Below are positions 33,129 through 41,475 of a stretch of DNA of 43,714 nucleotides, piece by piece. The first letter of the stretch is position 1. Each line of letters begins with the position of its first letter. The stretch lies in the NCBI RefSeq assembly GCF_002409645.1, contig NZ_DHNR01000005.1:289193-332906 (forward strand), in the 5' to 3' direction. The notes beneath the pieces were generated by a model. It was not told where the DNA came from. It saw only the letters and a list, made by a program, of their open reading frames with translations, and did no database searches. Both the position numbers and the translations under genes were made by a program. The DNA comes from Acetobacter sp. UBA5411. Lineage in GTDB: Bacteria > Pseudomonadota > Alphaproteobacteria > Acetobacterales > Acetobacteraceae.

Positions 33129-33554
33129 TCAGCCGACATGATGACAGGCTACCCATTCAATCTGACCATCCACATAATGCTCACGTTTCCAAATCGGCAC
33201 GCGACGCTTGATCTCATCAATGACGTAACGGCAGGCCTTGAATGCGGCATCGCGATGGGGTGCGGCAACACCGATCCATACGGCGAGATCACCAACCGGC
33301 AGATAACCCGTCCGATGCATCGCACAGATCGCCGTGATGTCAAAACGTTCCATCACCTCGTCGAGAATGGACCGTCCCTCGGAAATGGCCAGAGGCGCAA
33401 ACGCCTCATACTCGATGGCTGAAACGAGCCTTCCGTCGTTCGTCTGCCGCACCCATCCCTCGAAAGTGCAGAAACCGCCAGCCTCAGGCTTCAGAAGCGT
33501 TTCCCGTAGTGCGCCGATGTCGACGGCCCTATCGGCAATCAGAAAGCGGTTCAT
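33129..33554 (-). CDS. moaE: Molybdopterin synthase catalytic subunit MoaE
   Basis: This 141-residue large subunit of molybdopterin synthase inserts sulfur into precursor Z using MoaD thiocarboxylate. Family phrases are FEGWVRQTNDGRLVSAIEYE, HRTGYLPVGDLAVWIGVAAPHRDAAF, and the catalytic lysine region DEIKRRVPIWKREHY. The start overlaps the moaD stop by ATGA, so the two subunits are translationally coupled. Confidence 0.96.
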   Translation of the reverse strand: MNRFLIADRAVDIGALRETLLKPEAGGFCTFEGWVRQTNDGRLVSAIEYEAFAPLAISEGRSILDEVMERFDITAICAMHRTGYLPVGDLAVWIGVAAPHRDAAFKACRYVIDEIKRRVPIWKREHYVDGQIEWVACHHVG

Positions 33555-33793
33555 CCGCCACTGACCGGCGGAATGAACACCACATGGTCCCCCTCTTTCA
33601 GACTCTGGGTCCAGGGACGGAAAGCCGCATTCACGGCAACACGCATCTGCCCGGCAGGAAGCGCGAAGCCGTATGCCGCACGAAGTTCCTCATAAAGCGC
33701 CCCCGCCGTGGTCTCCGACGTCTCTCTCGTTTCAGCGCGACGACCAGCCTGTTCACCCAGTTGTGCGAAATATTCGAGTTCTATCCTTGGCAT
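33551..33793 (-). CDS. moaD: Molybdopterin synthase sulfur carrier subunit MoaD
   Basis: This 80-residue ubiquitin-like sulfur carrier ends in PPVSGG; the C-terminal glycine is the thiocarboxylation site. EYFAQLGEQAGRRAE at the start and VAVNAAF in the middle are typical. It overlaps mobA by 13 bases at its start and moaE by 4 at its end. Confidence 0.94.
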   Translation of the reverse strand: MPRIELEYFAQLGEQAGRRAETRETSETTAGALYEELRAAYGFALPAGQMRVAVNAAFRPWTQSLKEGDHVVFIPPVSGG

Positions 33794-34389
33794 ATCTGCT
33801 CCTGACAGCGGGCAAGTCTGACTTCAGCCTGCTCCCGCTCCTCGGGTGTATTGATATTGTCGAGTGCACCGGGCGTGCATGGCGGTAAAAGAGCCGTAAC
33901 ACCGCTGAGGAGCGCCTGCCGCGGCCCGACCCTGCCAGACGCTACCAGATGAGATAATATTTCCAGAGCCTCTGGTTCCCAGATGGTACAGAACGGTTCC
34001 GGCAACCCGTCATGCTCACTTCGGAACGCAACAGCCGTATAGTCCTCCCGACGGACCTGAATCAGCGCGTCAAGCGTTGGCGCATCCAGAAACGGCAGGT
34101 CGCATGCCAGTATCAGCCATGCGACATCAGGATATTCCTCATGAGCCGCGAGCAAACCTGCGGCAGGTCCGATTTCCTGAGACCTGTCGGTTATTCCAGG
34201 ATAAACGCATCTCACGGCATCGGTTTTCTGGTCTTCCCGCAGGGATACGAAACAGCGGCTGACGCGCGGCGCAAGCAGGCTGAACGCACGGTCAAGTTGT
34301 GGCCGCCCCTCATAAGCAAGCGCCGCCTTGTCCTGTCCCATGCGCCGACTGACACCACCTGCGAGGACAAGTCCGTAAAGAGGCTTCAT
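33781..34389 (-). CDS. mobA: Molybdenum cofactor guanylyltransferase MobA
   Basis: This 202-residue enzyme attaches GMP to molybdopterin, giving the guanine dinucleotide form used by DMSO-reductase-family enzymes such as FDH. The nucleotide motif LAGGVSRRMGQDKAAL (9-24) and ACDLPFL in the core are clear. Its start overlaps a 30-codon ORF by ATGA, and its stop overlaps moaD. Confidence 0.95.
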   Translation of the reverse strand: MKPLYGLVLAGGVSRRMGQDKAALAYEGRPQLDRAFSLLAPRVSRCFVSLREDQKTDAVRCVYPGITDRSQEIGPAAGLLAAHEEYPDVAWLILACDLPFLDAPTLDALIQVRREDYTAVAFRSEHDGLPEPFCTIWEPEALEILSHLVASGRVGPRQALLSGVTALLPPCTPGALDNINTPEEREQAEVRLARCQEQICQG

Positions 34390-34478
34390 AAAACCGCAGT
34401 CACAGACATCGTCTTACCGACAAGACGCACCTCGCGGATTACCATGTCATGAGTGAAAACCGACCTTTCACCATTCAT
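34386..34478 (-). CDS. Possible 30-aa peptide between moaA and mobA
   Basis: MNGERSVFTH to SVTAVL, 30 codons. It has an excellent ribosome binding site (GGAGGG, 7 bases before the ATG at 34478), begins 4 bases after the moaA stop and overlaps mobA by ATGA. I know no family for it. It may be a coupling ORF that delivers ribosomes to mobA, a real microprotein, or a relic. Confidence 0.4.
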   Translation of the reverse strand: MNGERSVFTHDMVIREVRLVGKTMSVTAVL

Positions 34479-34482
34479 CGCA

Positions 34483-35556
34483 TCACCCTCCGATATAGTG
34501 CATTTCAATTTTTCCCTCCGCCCTATCCTCAGGAGAAGCTTCAGCCCGGGACCGTCGTTCCTGACGCTCTTCGCTGTATCGGTCGGTGCGACGATGCCAA
34601 ATGCCCGCCAGCGCCTGTCGGAGCGGCTCATCCTCGCCCCCCTGATCGGCATCACGCAGGACTGTCCGCAGGTCGGTGCCTTTCGTGGCGAAGAGACAGG
34701 TGAATAGCTGCCCATCCGAAGAAAGCCGCGCCCGCGAGCAATTTCCGCAAAACGGCGCACTGACCGAGGAGATGAACCCGATCTCTCCACCACCATCGAC
34801 ATAGCGGTAACGGGTAGCGACTTCGCCACGATAGGCGGGGGACACCGGATCAAGAGGCCAGAGCGCATCGATCCGCGTCATCATCTCGCGCGAGGTTACA
34901 ACGTCAGCACGGTCCCAGCCGTTGCGATTGCCGACATCCATATATTCTATCAGGCGTACGATCACATCCGTATGCCGGAAGTGTGCAAGAAGTTTCGGGA
35001 CACCCGCATCGTTCACGTCACGCTGCACAACCGTGTTGATCTTCACTCCATGTGGAAAACCGATTGCACGCGCAGCCTCAATACCATCCAGCACGGTTTG
35101 CAGATCACCGCGTCCCCCACTCATGCGCGCAAACACAGCCGGGTCCAGACTATCGAGACTCACGGTCACACGGTGCAGACCTGCTGCACGGAGCACCGCA
35201 GCCTGACGCGCCAGCAGCATCCCGTTGGTCGTGAGCGCGATATCTTCGATCCCCGGAATCCGCACAAGCCGCGCCACCAGTTCCGGCAGGTTTGGACGAA
35301 GCAGCGGTTCTCCTCCGGTCAGCCGCAACTTGGTCACGCCCAATTCAGCCGCAACTCTTGCCACCCGTTCGATTTCATCAAAATTCAGCCGTTCAGCAGG
35401 CGTCAGAAAACTGAAACCTTCATGATAAATCGAATCCGGCATGCAATAGGGACAGCGAAAATTGCACCGATCCATCACGGAAATTCGCAGATCCCTGAGC
35501 GGTCGATTGATCTGGTCTTTTGTGAGCCTGACGCTCGGCAAGAGTTCTGCATTCAT
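34483..35556 (-). CDS. moaA: GTP 3',8-cyclase MoaA (radical SAM)
   Basis: This 357-residue radical SAM enzyme carries out the first step of molybdenum cofactor synthesis from GTP. The SAM cluster motif is CNFRCPYC; the C-terminal cluster uses FCGNC and a later Cys in GQLFTC. The GTP-site end HYIGG with its terminal Gly-Gly is present. TKLRLTGGEPLLRPNL is also typical. The frame extends to an ATG at 35625, two bases after the upstream stop, which would add 23 residues; I prefer 35556 because family N-termini fit and neither site has a clear ribosome binding site. A 7-bp hairpin at 35588-35605 lies in the optional leader. Confidence 0.95.
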   Translation of the reverse strand: MNAELLPSVRLTKDQINRPLRDLRISVMDRCNFRCPYCMPDSIYHEGFSFLTPAERLNFDEIERVARVAAELGVTKLRLTGGEPLLRPNLPELVARLVRIPGIEDIALTTNGMLLARQAAVLRAAGLHRVTVSLDSLDPAVFARMSGGRGDLQTVLDGIEAARAIGFPHGVKINTVVQRDVNDAGVPKLLAHFRHTDVIVRLIEYMDVGNRNGWDRADVVTSREMMTRIDALWPLDPVSPAYRGEVATRYRYVDGGGEIGFISSVSAPFCGNCSRARLSSDGQLFTCLFATKGTDLRTVLRDADQGGEDEPLRQALAGIWHRRTDRYSEERQERRSRAEASPEDRAEGKIEMHYIGG

Positions 35557-35627
35557 GTTCTGAGGTCTTCGCTTTCCATCCGCGACATTATCCCCAGAGG
35601 GATAACGCCGCATTGAATGGGACATAC

Positions 35628-37931
35628 TCAGCCGGCGATCCGGATTGGCGCTGCCGAGGCAATACTCGGCACCACTTTAACCGGAATGGCTTTGGCGGCT
35701 GGCGTGCCACTGATCTCGTCATAAAAATCAAGCGGCAGGAGCGGATTGAGTTCCGGGTAATATCCCGCGATAGCGCCACGCGGCATGGGGTAATCGAGGA
35801 TTGTCAGCCCATCGACATACCGACGGCGTCCGTCCTCGCTATAGGTTTCCAGACCGATGACTGCTCCGTTTTCCAGCCCCCGATCTTCACGGTCCTCCTT
35901 GTTCATGAAAATGACCTGGCGATTGTTGTACACACCACGATACCGGTCACTGTTGCTGTAGATCGTGGTGTTGTACTGATCATGCGAGCGGATCGTCGCT
36001 AGACGCAGCATGGCCGGATCTTCGATGACGTCGTTGACTTCAAGTCCCGGCATGACGATGAAGTTCGCCTTGCCGTTCGGCGTTTTCCACACGCGTCGGC
36101 GCGGCGGAATATCGAGATGAAAACCGTGAGGATCTTTCATTTTCTCCGAAAAACCGGTGTAAATCTCGGGATAGACCTCCGCAATCCTGTCACGGATCAG
36201 CGTATAATCCTCGATATAATCTGCCCACGCTGTCTTCGAATGAGGCAGCGTCGCCATTGCTATGCGGCAGATGATCTCGGTTTCCGGTCTCACATCCGGG
36301 CTGACTGGTTCGAACACACCGCGCGACGGGGTCACGTTCGACATCGCATCTTCGATGGTGACGAACTGCTCTCCCTTGGATGTCCGGATGATCTCGGAGC
36401 GAGACACGACCGGCAGGATCAGTGCATCCTTGCCGTGAACCAGATGACCGCGATTGAGTTTGGTTGTGACGTTGACCGTCAGGTTCAGCCGTCCCATCGC
36501 TGCATAGGAACGCTCGGTATCCGGAATGGCGCGGGCGAAGTTTCCGCCCATGCCAAAGAAAACCTTTGCCGTGCCCTCTTCCATGGCCGCGACCGCTTCA
36601 ACGACATGATGACCGTGCTCACGCGGCGGCTCGAAGCCAAAGACATCCCGCACGCGGTCCAGATAGGCCTGCGTTGGCTTCTCGTCGATGCCGACCGTGC
36701 GGTCGCCCTGCACGTTGGAATGCCCCCGGATCGGGGCGATACCGGCACCCTTCTTTCCGAAATTTCCTTTCAGAAGAAGCAGACTCGCCACCTGCTGAAC
36801 AAGGTGAGAGCCTTCCTGATGCTGCGTCAGCCCCATCCCGTAGCAGATGATCGTCGCGTTCGATTTGGCGTAAATTCCGGCAATCCGACGGATCTGTTCT
36901 TCAGACACTCCGGATATGCGGGTGATATCCGCCCACGAGACCGACATCACATCCGCACGCAGCGCCTCCAGTCCCGCTGTGTGTTCCGCGATGAAGTCCT
37001 GATCCAGAACCTTCTCGCCACGTTCTTCGGCTTCGAACAGCGCGCGCATCATGCCTTTGAAAATGGCCAGATCGCCGCCAATACGCACATGCACGAATTC
37101 GCTGGAAATCGCGGTTGAACCGAATGTCCCCATCTGCAGGATGTCCTGCGGCTCGGTGAAGCGGATCAGCGCGCGTTCAGGCATCGGGTTGATCAGCACG
37201 ACCGGAACGCCGCGTTTACGGGCCTCCACGAGGTTTGTCATCATACGCGGGGAATTGGTGCCCGTATTCTGTCCGATAACGAAGATTGCCTCGGCATGTT
37301 CGAAATCGGCCATGACAATTGTGCCTTTGCCGATGCCAATGGCTGGCGGCAGTCCCCGCGATGTCGGCTCGTGGCACATGTTCGAACAGTCGGGGAAATT
37401 GTTGGTCCCGAACTCGCGTACGAAGATGGAATAGAGAAACGCCGTTTCATTGGCCGTTCTGCCGGATGTGTAGAACTCCGCCTGATGCGGGCTGTCGAGC
37501 GCCTGAAGATGCTTGCCGATCAACGCGAACGCATCGTCCCATGCGACCGGAACATATTTGTCGGTTGCCGCATCGTAGCGCATCGGCTCGGTCAGACGCC
37601 CCTGCATCTCCAGCCAGTAATCGCTGCGCTCCATCAGTTCGGTGACAGTATGCTGGGCGAAGAACTCCCGCGTGACGCGCGCCTTGGTCACCTCATGCGC
37701 CAGCGCCTTGGCGCCGTTCTCGCAGAATTCAAGTGTCTTGCGATGATCGGGATCAGGGAAAGCGCAGCTCGGGCATTTGAAGCCGCCCGGCTGGTTCATT
37801 GCCAGCAGACCGCGTGATCCCTTGACCAGAACGCTCTGTTCCATGAGGACCTTGGCTGTCGCGTTCGCGGCTCCCCATCCACCAGCAGGATGATGATAGG
37901 GCTTGAATTCAGATTCTTTTTCTTTGTTCAT
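35628..37931 (-). CDS. FdhF/YdeP-family molybdopterin oxidoreductase
   Basis: This 767-residue enzyme is in the DMSO-reductase superfamily, close to the YdeP group annotated as formate-dehydrogenase-like. The N-terminus has Cys53-x2-Cys56 and Cys70 (GGFKCPSCAFPDP, LEFCENG), not the complete four-cysteine cluster motif of FDH-H. NMCHEPTS puts Cys186 at the molybdenum-ligand position where FDH-H has selenocysteine. QNTGTNSPRMM and ARKRGVPVVLINPMPE are cofactor-binding stretches. No signal peptide, so it is cytoplasmic. GGAGAGGG precedes the ATG. Formate oxidation is suggested by neighbouring fdhD and the Mo-bis-MGD genes; YdeP in E. coli is tied to acid resistance, so the substrate is open. Confidence 0.88.
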   Translation of the reverse strand: MNKEKESEFKPYHHPAGGWGAANATAKVLMEQSVLVKGSRGLLAMNQPGGFKCPSCAFPDPDHRKTLEFCENGAKALAHEVTKARVTREFFAQHTVTELMERSDYWLEMQGRLTEPMRYDAATDKYVPVAWDDAFALIGKHLQALDSPHQAEFYTSGRTANETAFLYSIFVREFGTNNFPDCSNMCHEPTSRGLPPAIGIGKGTIVMADFEHAEAIFVIGQNTGTNSPRMMTNLVEARKRGVPVVLINPMPERALIRFTEPQDILQMGTFGSTAISSEFVHVRIGGDLAIFKGMMRALFEAEERGEKVLDQDFIAEHTAGLEALRADVMSVSWADITRISGVSEEQIRRIAGIYAKSNATIICYGMGLTQHQEGSHLVQQVASLLLLKGNFGKKGAGIAPIRGHSNVQGDRTVGIDEKPTQAYLDRVRDVFGFEPPREHGHHVVEAVAAMEEGTAKVFFGMGGNFARAIPDTERSYAAMGRLNLTVNVTTKLNRGHLVHGKDALILPVVSRSEIIRTSKGEQFVTIEDAMSNVTPSRGVFEPVSPDVRPETEIICRIAMATLPHSKTAWADYIEDYTLIRDRIAEVYPEIYTGFSEKMKDPHGFHLDIPPRRRVWKTPNGKANFIVMPGLEVNDVIEDPAMLRLATIRSHDQYNTTIYSNSDRYRGVYNNRQVIFMNKEDREDRGLENGAVIGLETYSEDGRRRYVDGLTILDYPMPRGAIAGYYPELNPLLPLDFYDEISGTPAAKAIPVKVVPSIASAAPIRIAG

Positions 37932-37935
37932 GATA

Positions 37936-38454
37936 TCAACCCTCTCCCTGAAGGATGCCGAACTCTTTCAATGCAGGCACGAAATTTTCATTTTCATGCT
38001 TCGATCTTGCGAGCTTGATCAGCGCAAATCGCTCAAGCGGCGATAGCCCGGCCCACTGCTGCGGCGTGGGAGCGGGCACACCGTCCGCCTCTGCCTGTGT
38101 CGATACCGCGTCCGGCATCTGATCCGCCTCGCGCCAGTCTTCAAACGTCAGAGGTGGCAGAAAGCGGACAGGCTCATCCGCCCGTGCCGCAATCAGATCC
38201 AGAACAAGGGCACGGTATGCTTCCTGTTTCGCGGGCGTATCGCAGCGCATCTCCACAAGCCTGCCCCGTTCCTCACGCGACAGCCGGCTCCACTGACGAA
38301 GCGTCATCTTGATGCCAACGATATCGAGCTTTTGCCGCGTGATCATGGGAATACAACGCAGCGAACCGGCGAAATCACGCTCAAATTCGAAAATCATGGG
38401 ACTTTCAGACATTGTGCCTGCTCTTTCGGCCATCAGGAGAGATGCATTTTTCAT
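37936..38454 (-). CDS. Nitrate-reductase-associated protein (PF09655-like)
   Basis: This 172-residue soluble protein has the core FEFERDFAGSLRCIPMITRQ, then KLDIVGIKMTLRQWSRLSRE (about residues 22-61). Both are characteristic of the family named nitrate reductase associated protein from its neighbours in cyanobacteria. A C-terminal half has LTFEDWREADQMPD and a helical end. The start at 38454 overlaps the DUF2474 stop by ATGA; Met at 38412, giving 158 residues, is an equally likely start and fits the family core better. It precedes the FdhF/YdeP gene by 4 bases. No nitrate reductase is in the window. Molecular function is unknown; a role with the molybdenum enzyme is inferred. Confidence 0.8.
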   Translation of the reverse strand: MKNASLLMAERAGTMSESPMIFEFERDFAGSLRCIPMITRQKLDIVGIKMTLRQWSRLSREERGRLVEMRCDTPAKQEAYRALVLDLIAARADEPVRFLPPLTFEDWREADQMPDAVSTQAEADGVPAPTPQQWAGLSPLERFALIKLARSKHENENFVPALKEFGILQGEG

Positions 38455-38600
38455 TTGGGCACCAGAAGATGAAGTAACGAGGCTGCGATAAAGAATGCGG
38501 CGGTACTGACAATCCAGATGGCGGTAAGCCACGCCAACCGGATGCTCAGGTGACGGGACGCCCGCGAACCGTCACCCTTTACAATTTCAATGGTAGCCAT
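38451..38600 (-). CDS. DUF2474 small membrane protein, likely third subunit of the bd-type oxidase
   Basis: A 49-codon gene. The product (MATIEIVKGDG start) has one transmembrane helix at about residues 22-46 and ends LLVPK. This is the layout of the DUF2474/CydX-like small subunits encoded after cioAB or cydAB. It overlaps the cydB end by 14 bases, and its own TGA overlaps the next start by ATGA. Single-helix small subunits stabilise bd oxidases; the same role here is inferred. Confidence 0.78.
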   Translation of the reverse strand: MATIEIVKGDGSRASRHLSIRLAWLTAIWIVSTAAFFIAASLLHLLVPK

Positions 38601-39606
38601 CGGCTTCAGACACTTTTCCGCGAAACACGCGATAGGAGTAAATTGTGTAGGTCAGGATGATCGGCAGAAGGATGACGGTCCCGACAAGCTGGAAGAACTG
38701 GCTGGAAGGCGGCGACGACACGTCCCACAGGGTCAGCGTCGGCGGCACGGCATAGGGCCATACGGTAATGCCCAGACCGGACAGGCACAGAAAGAACCAG
38801 CCAAGAGCGCAAAGGAACGGCACACGAGAATGCCCTTTTCGCAGACTTGCAGCCAGCAGAAGACCAAACACGATCACGAGTACAGGCACCGGGGCCACGA
38901 ACAGGATGTTCGGCCATTCCGTCCAGCGGCGGAGATAGGGCGCATGCAGCAGGGGCGTCCAGAAGCTGACAGCGACGATACATGTGAACAACCCGATCGC
39001 CAGTCGCCCCGCCCAGTGACGGCAAGAAGCTTCCAGAACGCCGGTCGTCCGCCATACCAGCCACGTTGCGCCAAGCAGGGCATAACCGCACATCACCGAC
39101 AGTCCGCAAAGGATGGTGAATGGTGTCAGCCAGTCGAGTGATCCGCCTGAAAAAGCGCCGTCAGTAACCTTGACGCCCTGGATCACGCCGCCGAGGACCG
39201 ATCCCTGACAGAACGCGGCAACCGCCGAGCCGATCATGAAACCAAGATCCCAGTGTCGTGCGCGGGGTGTGCCTCTGGTCATCACGCGAAATTCGAAGGC
39301 GACACCACGAAAGATCAGGGCAACCAGCATCAGCACGATCGGCAGATAGAAGGCAGGCAGCAGCGTGGCATAAGCGCCGGGGAAAACACCGTAGAGCACG
39401 GCCCCCCCCAGAACCATCCACGTCTCGTTACCGTCCCAGACCGGAGCGATCGTGCTGATCATGACATTGCGTCGTGTCTCGTCCCGTTCGAGCATGAACA
39501 GCATGCCGATGCCGAGATCGAACCCGTCAAGAATGACATAGATCGAGATCGCAGCGATCAGGATAACGGCCCAGATGATCGGCAGCCAGTGTGCAAAATC
39601 CATCAT
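38587..39606 (-). CDS. cydB: Cytochrome bd-type (CIO) quinol oxidase subunit II
   Basis: This 339-residue membrane subunit of a bd-type quinol oxidase has eight or nine hydrophobic helices. It opens with PIIWAVILIAAISIYVILDG then FDLGIGML, a strongly conserved CydB/CioB stretch. APVWDGNETWMVLGGAVLY and GVAFEFR are further marks. It starts one to four bases after the cydA stop (ATGATG; either Met). It partners with CydA to reduce oxygen without proton pumping. Confidence 0.94.
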   Translation of the reverse strand: MMDFAHWLPIIWAVILIAAISIYVILDGFDLGIGMLFMLERDETRRNVMISTIAPVWDGNETWMVLGGAVLYGVFPGAYATLLPAFYLPIVLMLVALIFRGVAFEFRVMTRGTPRARHWDLGFMIGSAVAAFCQGSVLGGVIQGVKVTDGAFSGGSLDWLTPFTILCGLSVMCGYALLGATWLVWRTTGVLEASCRHWAGRLAIGLFTCIVAVSFWTPLLHAPYLRRWTEWPNILFVAPVPVLVIVFGLLLAASLRKGHSRVPFLCALGWFFLCLSGLGITVWPYAVPPTLTLWDVSSPPSSQFFQLVGTVILLPIILTYTIYSYRVFRGKVSEADGYH

Positions 39607-39609
39607 CTT

Positions 39610-41043
39610 TCAAGCACCTTTCTCAGCAGAAGCATCGACGATGGCGGGATGGGTTCGCGTCGCCAGAATATCGGAGGCATGGGACGGATCGGCGTCGTGT
39701 TCGCCTTCCTCGGGTTCACGGCCAAGCATGCGGACAAGAATGCCGAGACCCGAACCAAAAACGACGACGTAGACAACGACGAACACGGTCATCGACACCA
39801 CCATGCTCGACAGCACGACTGGCGAAACACTCTGTGAAGTCCGCAGAAGTCCGTAAACGGTCCAGGGCTGACGACCGACCTCGGTGGTTATCCAGCCACA
39901 CAGCAGGGCCAGAAACCCGGCGGGAGCCATACATAGCGCCACGCGATGAAAGGCCGGGCTGGTAAAGAGCGTGCTGTTCCGCCGATGCCAAAGCGACCAG
40001 AACCCGACCAGCATCATGAGAACACCCAGAGCCACCATGATACGGAACGAGAAGAAGATGACCGGAGACGGCGGCCGCTGGTCACGGGGGAAATCCTTCA
40101 TTCCCGGCACCTTGCCGTCGAGGCTGTGTGTGAGGATCAGCGATCCCAGCAGCGGCACTCCGATGGCGTAATCCGTATGCTCGGTCTTCATGTTTGGGAT
40201 ACCGAACAGCAGTTCCGGCGCACGTCCTTCGCTGTTCCAATCGCCTTCCATCGCAGCCAGTTTGGCAGGCTGATATTTCAGCGTGTTCAGTCCGTGAGCA
40301 TCGCCTGCAAGAATCTGGAGCGGCGCGACGATGGCCGCCATCCACATGGCCATTGAGAACATGACACGCACGGGCTCGCTTGAAATCCTGCCCTGCCGTC
40401 GCGCTTTCAGGAGGTGCCACGCGCCTGTTGCGCCAACGGCAAAAGCCACCGACAGGAAGGCCGCCAGCCCCATATGCACAAGGCGGAACGGAAAGGACGG
40501 ATTGAAGATGATGGCCAGCCAGTCATCTGGCAGAAATTGTCCGTTGGCCGGGTCAATCCGGTAACCGCGCGGTGTCTGCATCCAAGAATTGGACGCCAGA
40601 ATCCAGGTCATGGAGATCAGCGTGCCGACCGAGACGCAGCAGGTCGCGGCGAAATGCAACCCTCGTCCCACCTTGTTCATGCCGAACAGCATCACGCCGA
40701 GGAAGCCGGCCTCCATGAAGAAAGCGGTCATGACTTCGTAGGACAGCAGGACGCCGGTAATCGGTCCCGCCTTCTTTGAAAACACCGACCAGTTCGTGCC
40801 GAATTCGTAAGCCATGACCAGACCGGACACGACTCCCATGCCGAAGACGACGGAGAAGGCCTTGATCCAGTATCGGTAGAGATCGAGAAAAACCTGCCGA
40901 CCGGTTGCCAGCCATAATCCTTCGAGAACAGCCAAGTATGCGGCAAGACCAATTGAAAAGGCTGGAAAGATAATATGAACGCCAACAGTAAAGGCGAACT
41001 GAAAACGTGCCAGAAGGAACGCTATATCATGAGCATTCTGCAT
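39610..41043 (-). CDS. cydA: Cytochrome bd-type (CIO) quinol oxidase subunit I
   Basis: This 477-residue heme-bearing subunit has heme-ligand candidates His23 (VGVHIIFPAF) and His190 (RLVHMGLAAF). Conserved Glu103 and Glu111 lie in SYEVMTAFFMEAGFLG, and GRQPW is in the C-terminal third. The Q-loop is short, marking the cyanide-insensitive (CioA) type usual in acetic acid bacteria. These oxidases take electrons from ubiquinol and support growth at low pH and low oxygen. It is the first gene of the minus-strand block. Upstream lies 333 bases with no clear FNR box. Confidence 0.95.
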   Translation of the reverse strand: MQNAHDIAFLLARFQFAFTVGVHIIFPAFSIGLAAYLAVLEGLWLATGRQVFLDLYRYWIKAFSVVFGMGVVSGLVMAYEFGTNWSVFSKKAGPITGVLLSYEVMTAFFMEAGFLGVMLFGMNKVGRGLHFAATCCVSVGTLISMTWILASNSWMQTPRGYRIDPANGQFLPDDWLAIIFNPSFPFRLVHMGLAAFLSVAFAVGATGAWHLLKARRQGRISSEPVRVMFSMAMWMAAIVAPLQILAGDAHGLNTLKYQPAKLAAMEGDWNSEGRAPELLFGIPNMKTEHTDYAIGVPLLGSLILTHSLDGKVPGMKDFPRDQRPPSPVIFFSFRIMVALGVLMMLVGFWSLWHRRNSTLFTSPAFHRVALCMAPAGFLALLCGWITTEVGRQPWTVYGLLRTSQSVSPVVLSSMVVSMTVFVVVYVVVFGSGLGILVRMLGREPEEGEHDADPSHASDILATRTHPAIVDASAEKGA

Positions 41044-41376
41044 TCATAACATCCAAGATCTTTTCGACATCTGAAAAGACGCCTTTTATTTATAAAGGGT
41101 GAACCTGCGTCGACAGTCAGAAGCAGTCATCCAGTAGCCGTCTGATGACGCGTCAAATTGTTGCACTGTTCATTTCGGGATTATTTAAAGGCCATTCCGA
41201 CTCACCCGTCCAAGACCTTCTCTTTATAGTATTATATGCGTAGATTATATTATGATCTATATTCTATTAGATATGGTTATAATTCAGGATACGTGGTCAG
41301 TTCGCGCTCGGTAGCGTGAGGCTTGTACTTCCATCTGATCTGAGGTGTTTTTTCACTGTTTTCAGAGAGCGCGTGA
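41044..41376. other. Intergenic region between cydA and IS5-type transposase stump
   Basis: Should contain the cydA promoter on the minus strand. A 10-bp palindrome TGACGCGTCA lies at 41146-41155, about 100 bases before cydA, and could be an operator. The right part (about 41220-41376) is A+T rich and may be the left end of a degraded insertion sequence. No terminal repeat was proven. Confidence 0.45.
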
Positions 41377-41460
41377 ATGCGTCGGTACTGTCTGAGCGAC
41401 AACCAGTGGGAACGGATAAAGGATCTTATCCCGGGTCGTGAAGGTCATGCTGCCGGGACG
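41377..41460 (+). mobile_element. IS5-type transposase remnant (N-terminal stump)
   Basis: The first 28 residues (MRRYCLSDNQWERIKDLIPG, continuing REGHAAGT) match the N-terminus of IS5-group transposases common in acetic acid bacteria. The frame then runs into sequence antisense to the mdaB 3' end, so the rest of the element is gone. The stump is not functional. Confidence 0.75.
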
Positions 41461-41475
41461 ATCCTGCGCTCTGCA

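Noticed and set aside
34386..34868. 160-codon minus frame overlapping the moaA 3' end
   Set aside because: Most of it is an out-of-frame shadow of moaA; only the last 30 codons, with their own start signal, were kept as a low-confidence feature.
36117..37118. 333-codon plus-strand frame opposite the FdhF/YdeP gene
   Set aside because: Long, but antisense to a clearly recognised oxidoreductase and rich in His/Arg as expected of an antisense shadow.
39253..39837. 194-codon plus-strand frame opposite cydB/cydA
   Set aside because: Antisense to two well-recognised oxidase genes.
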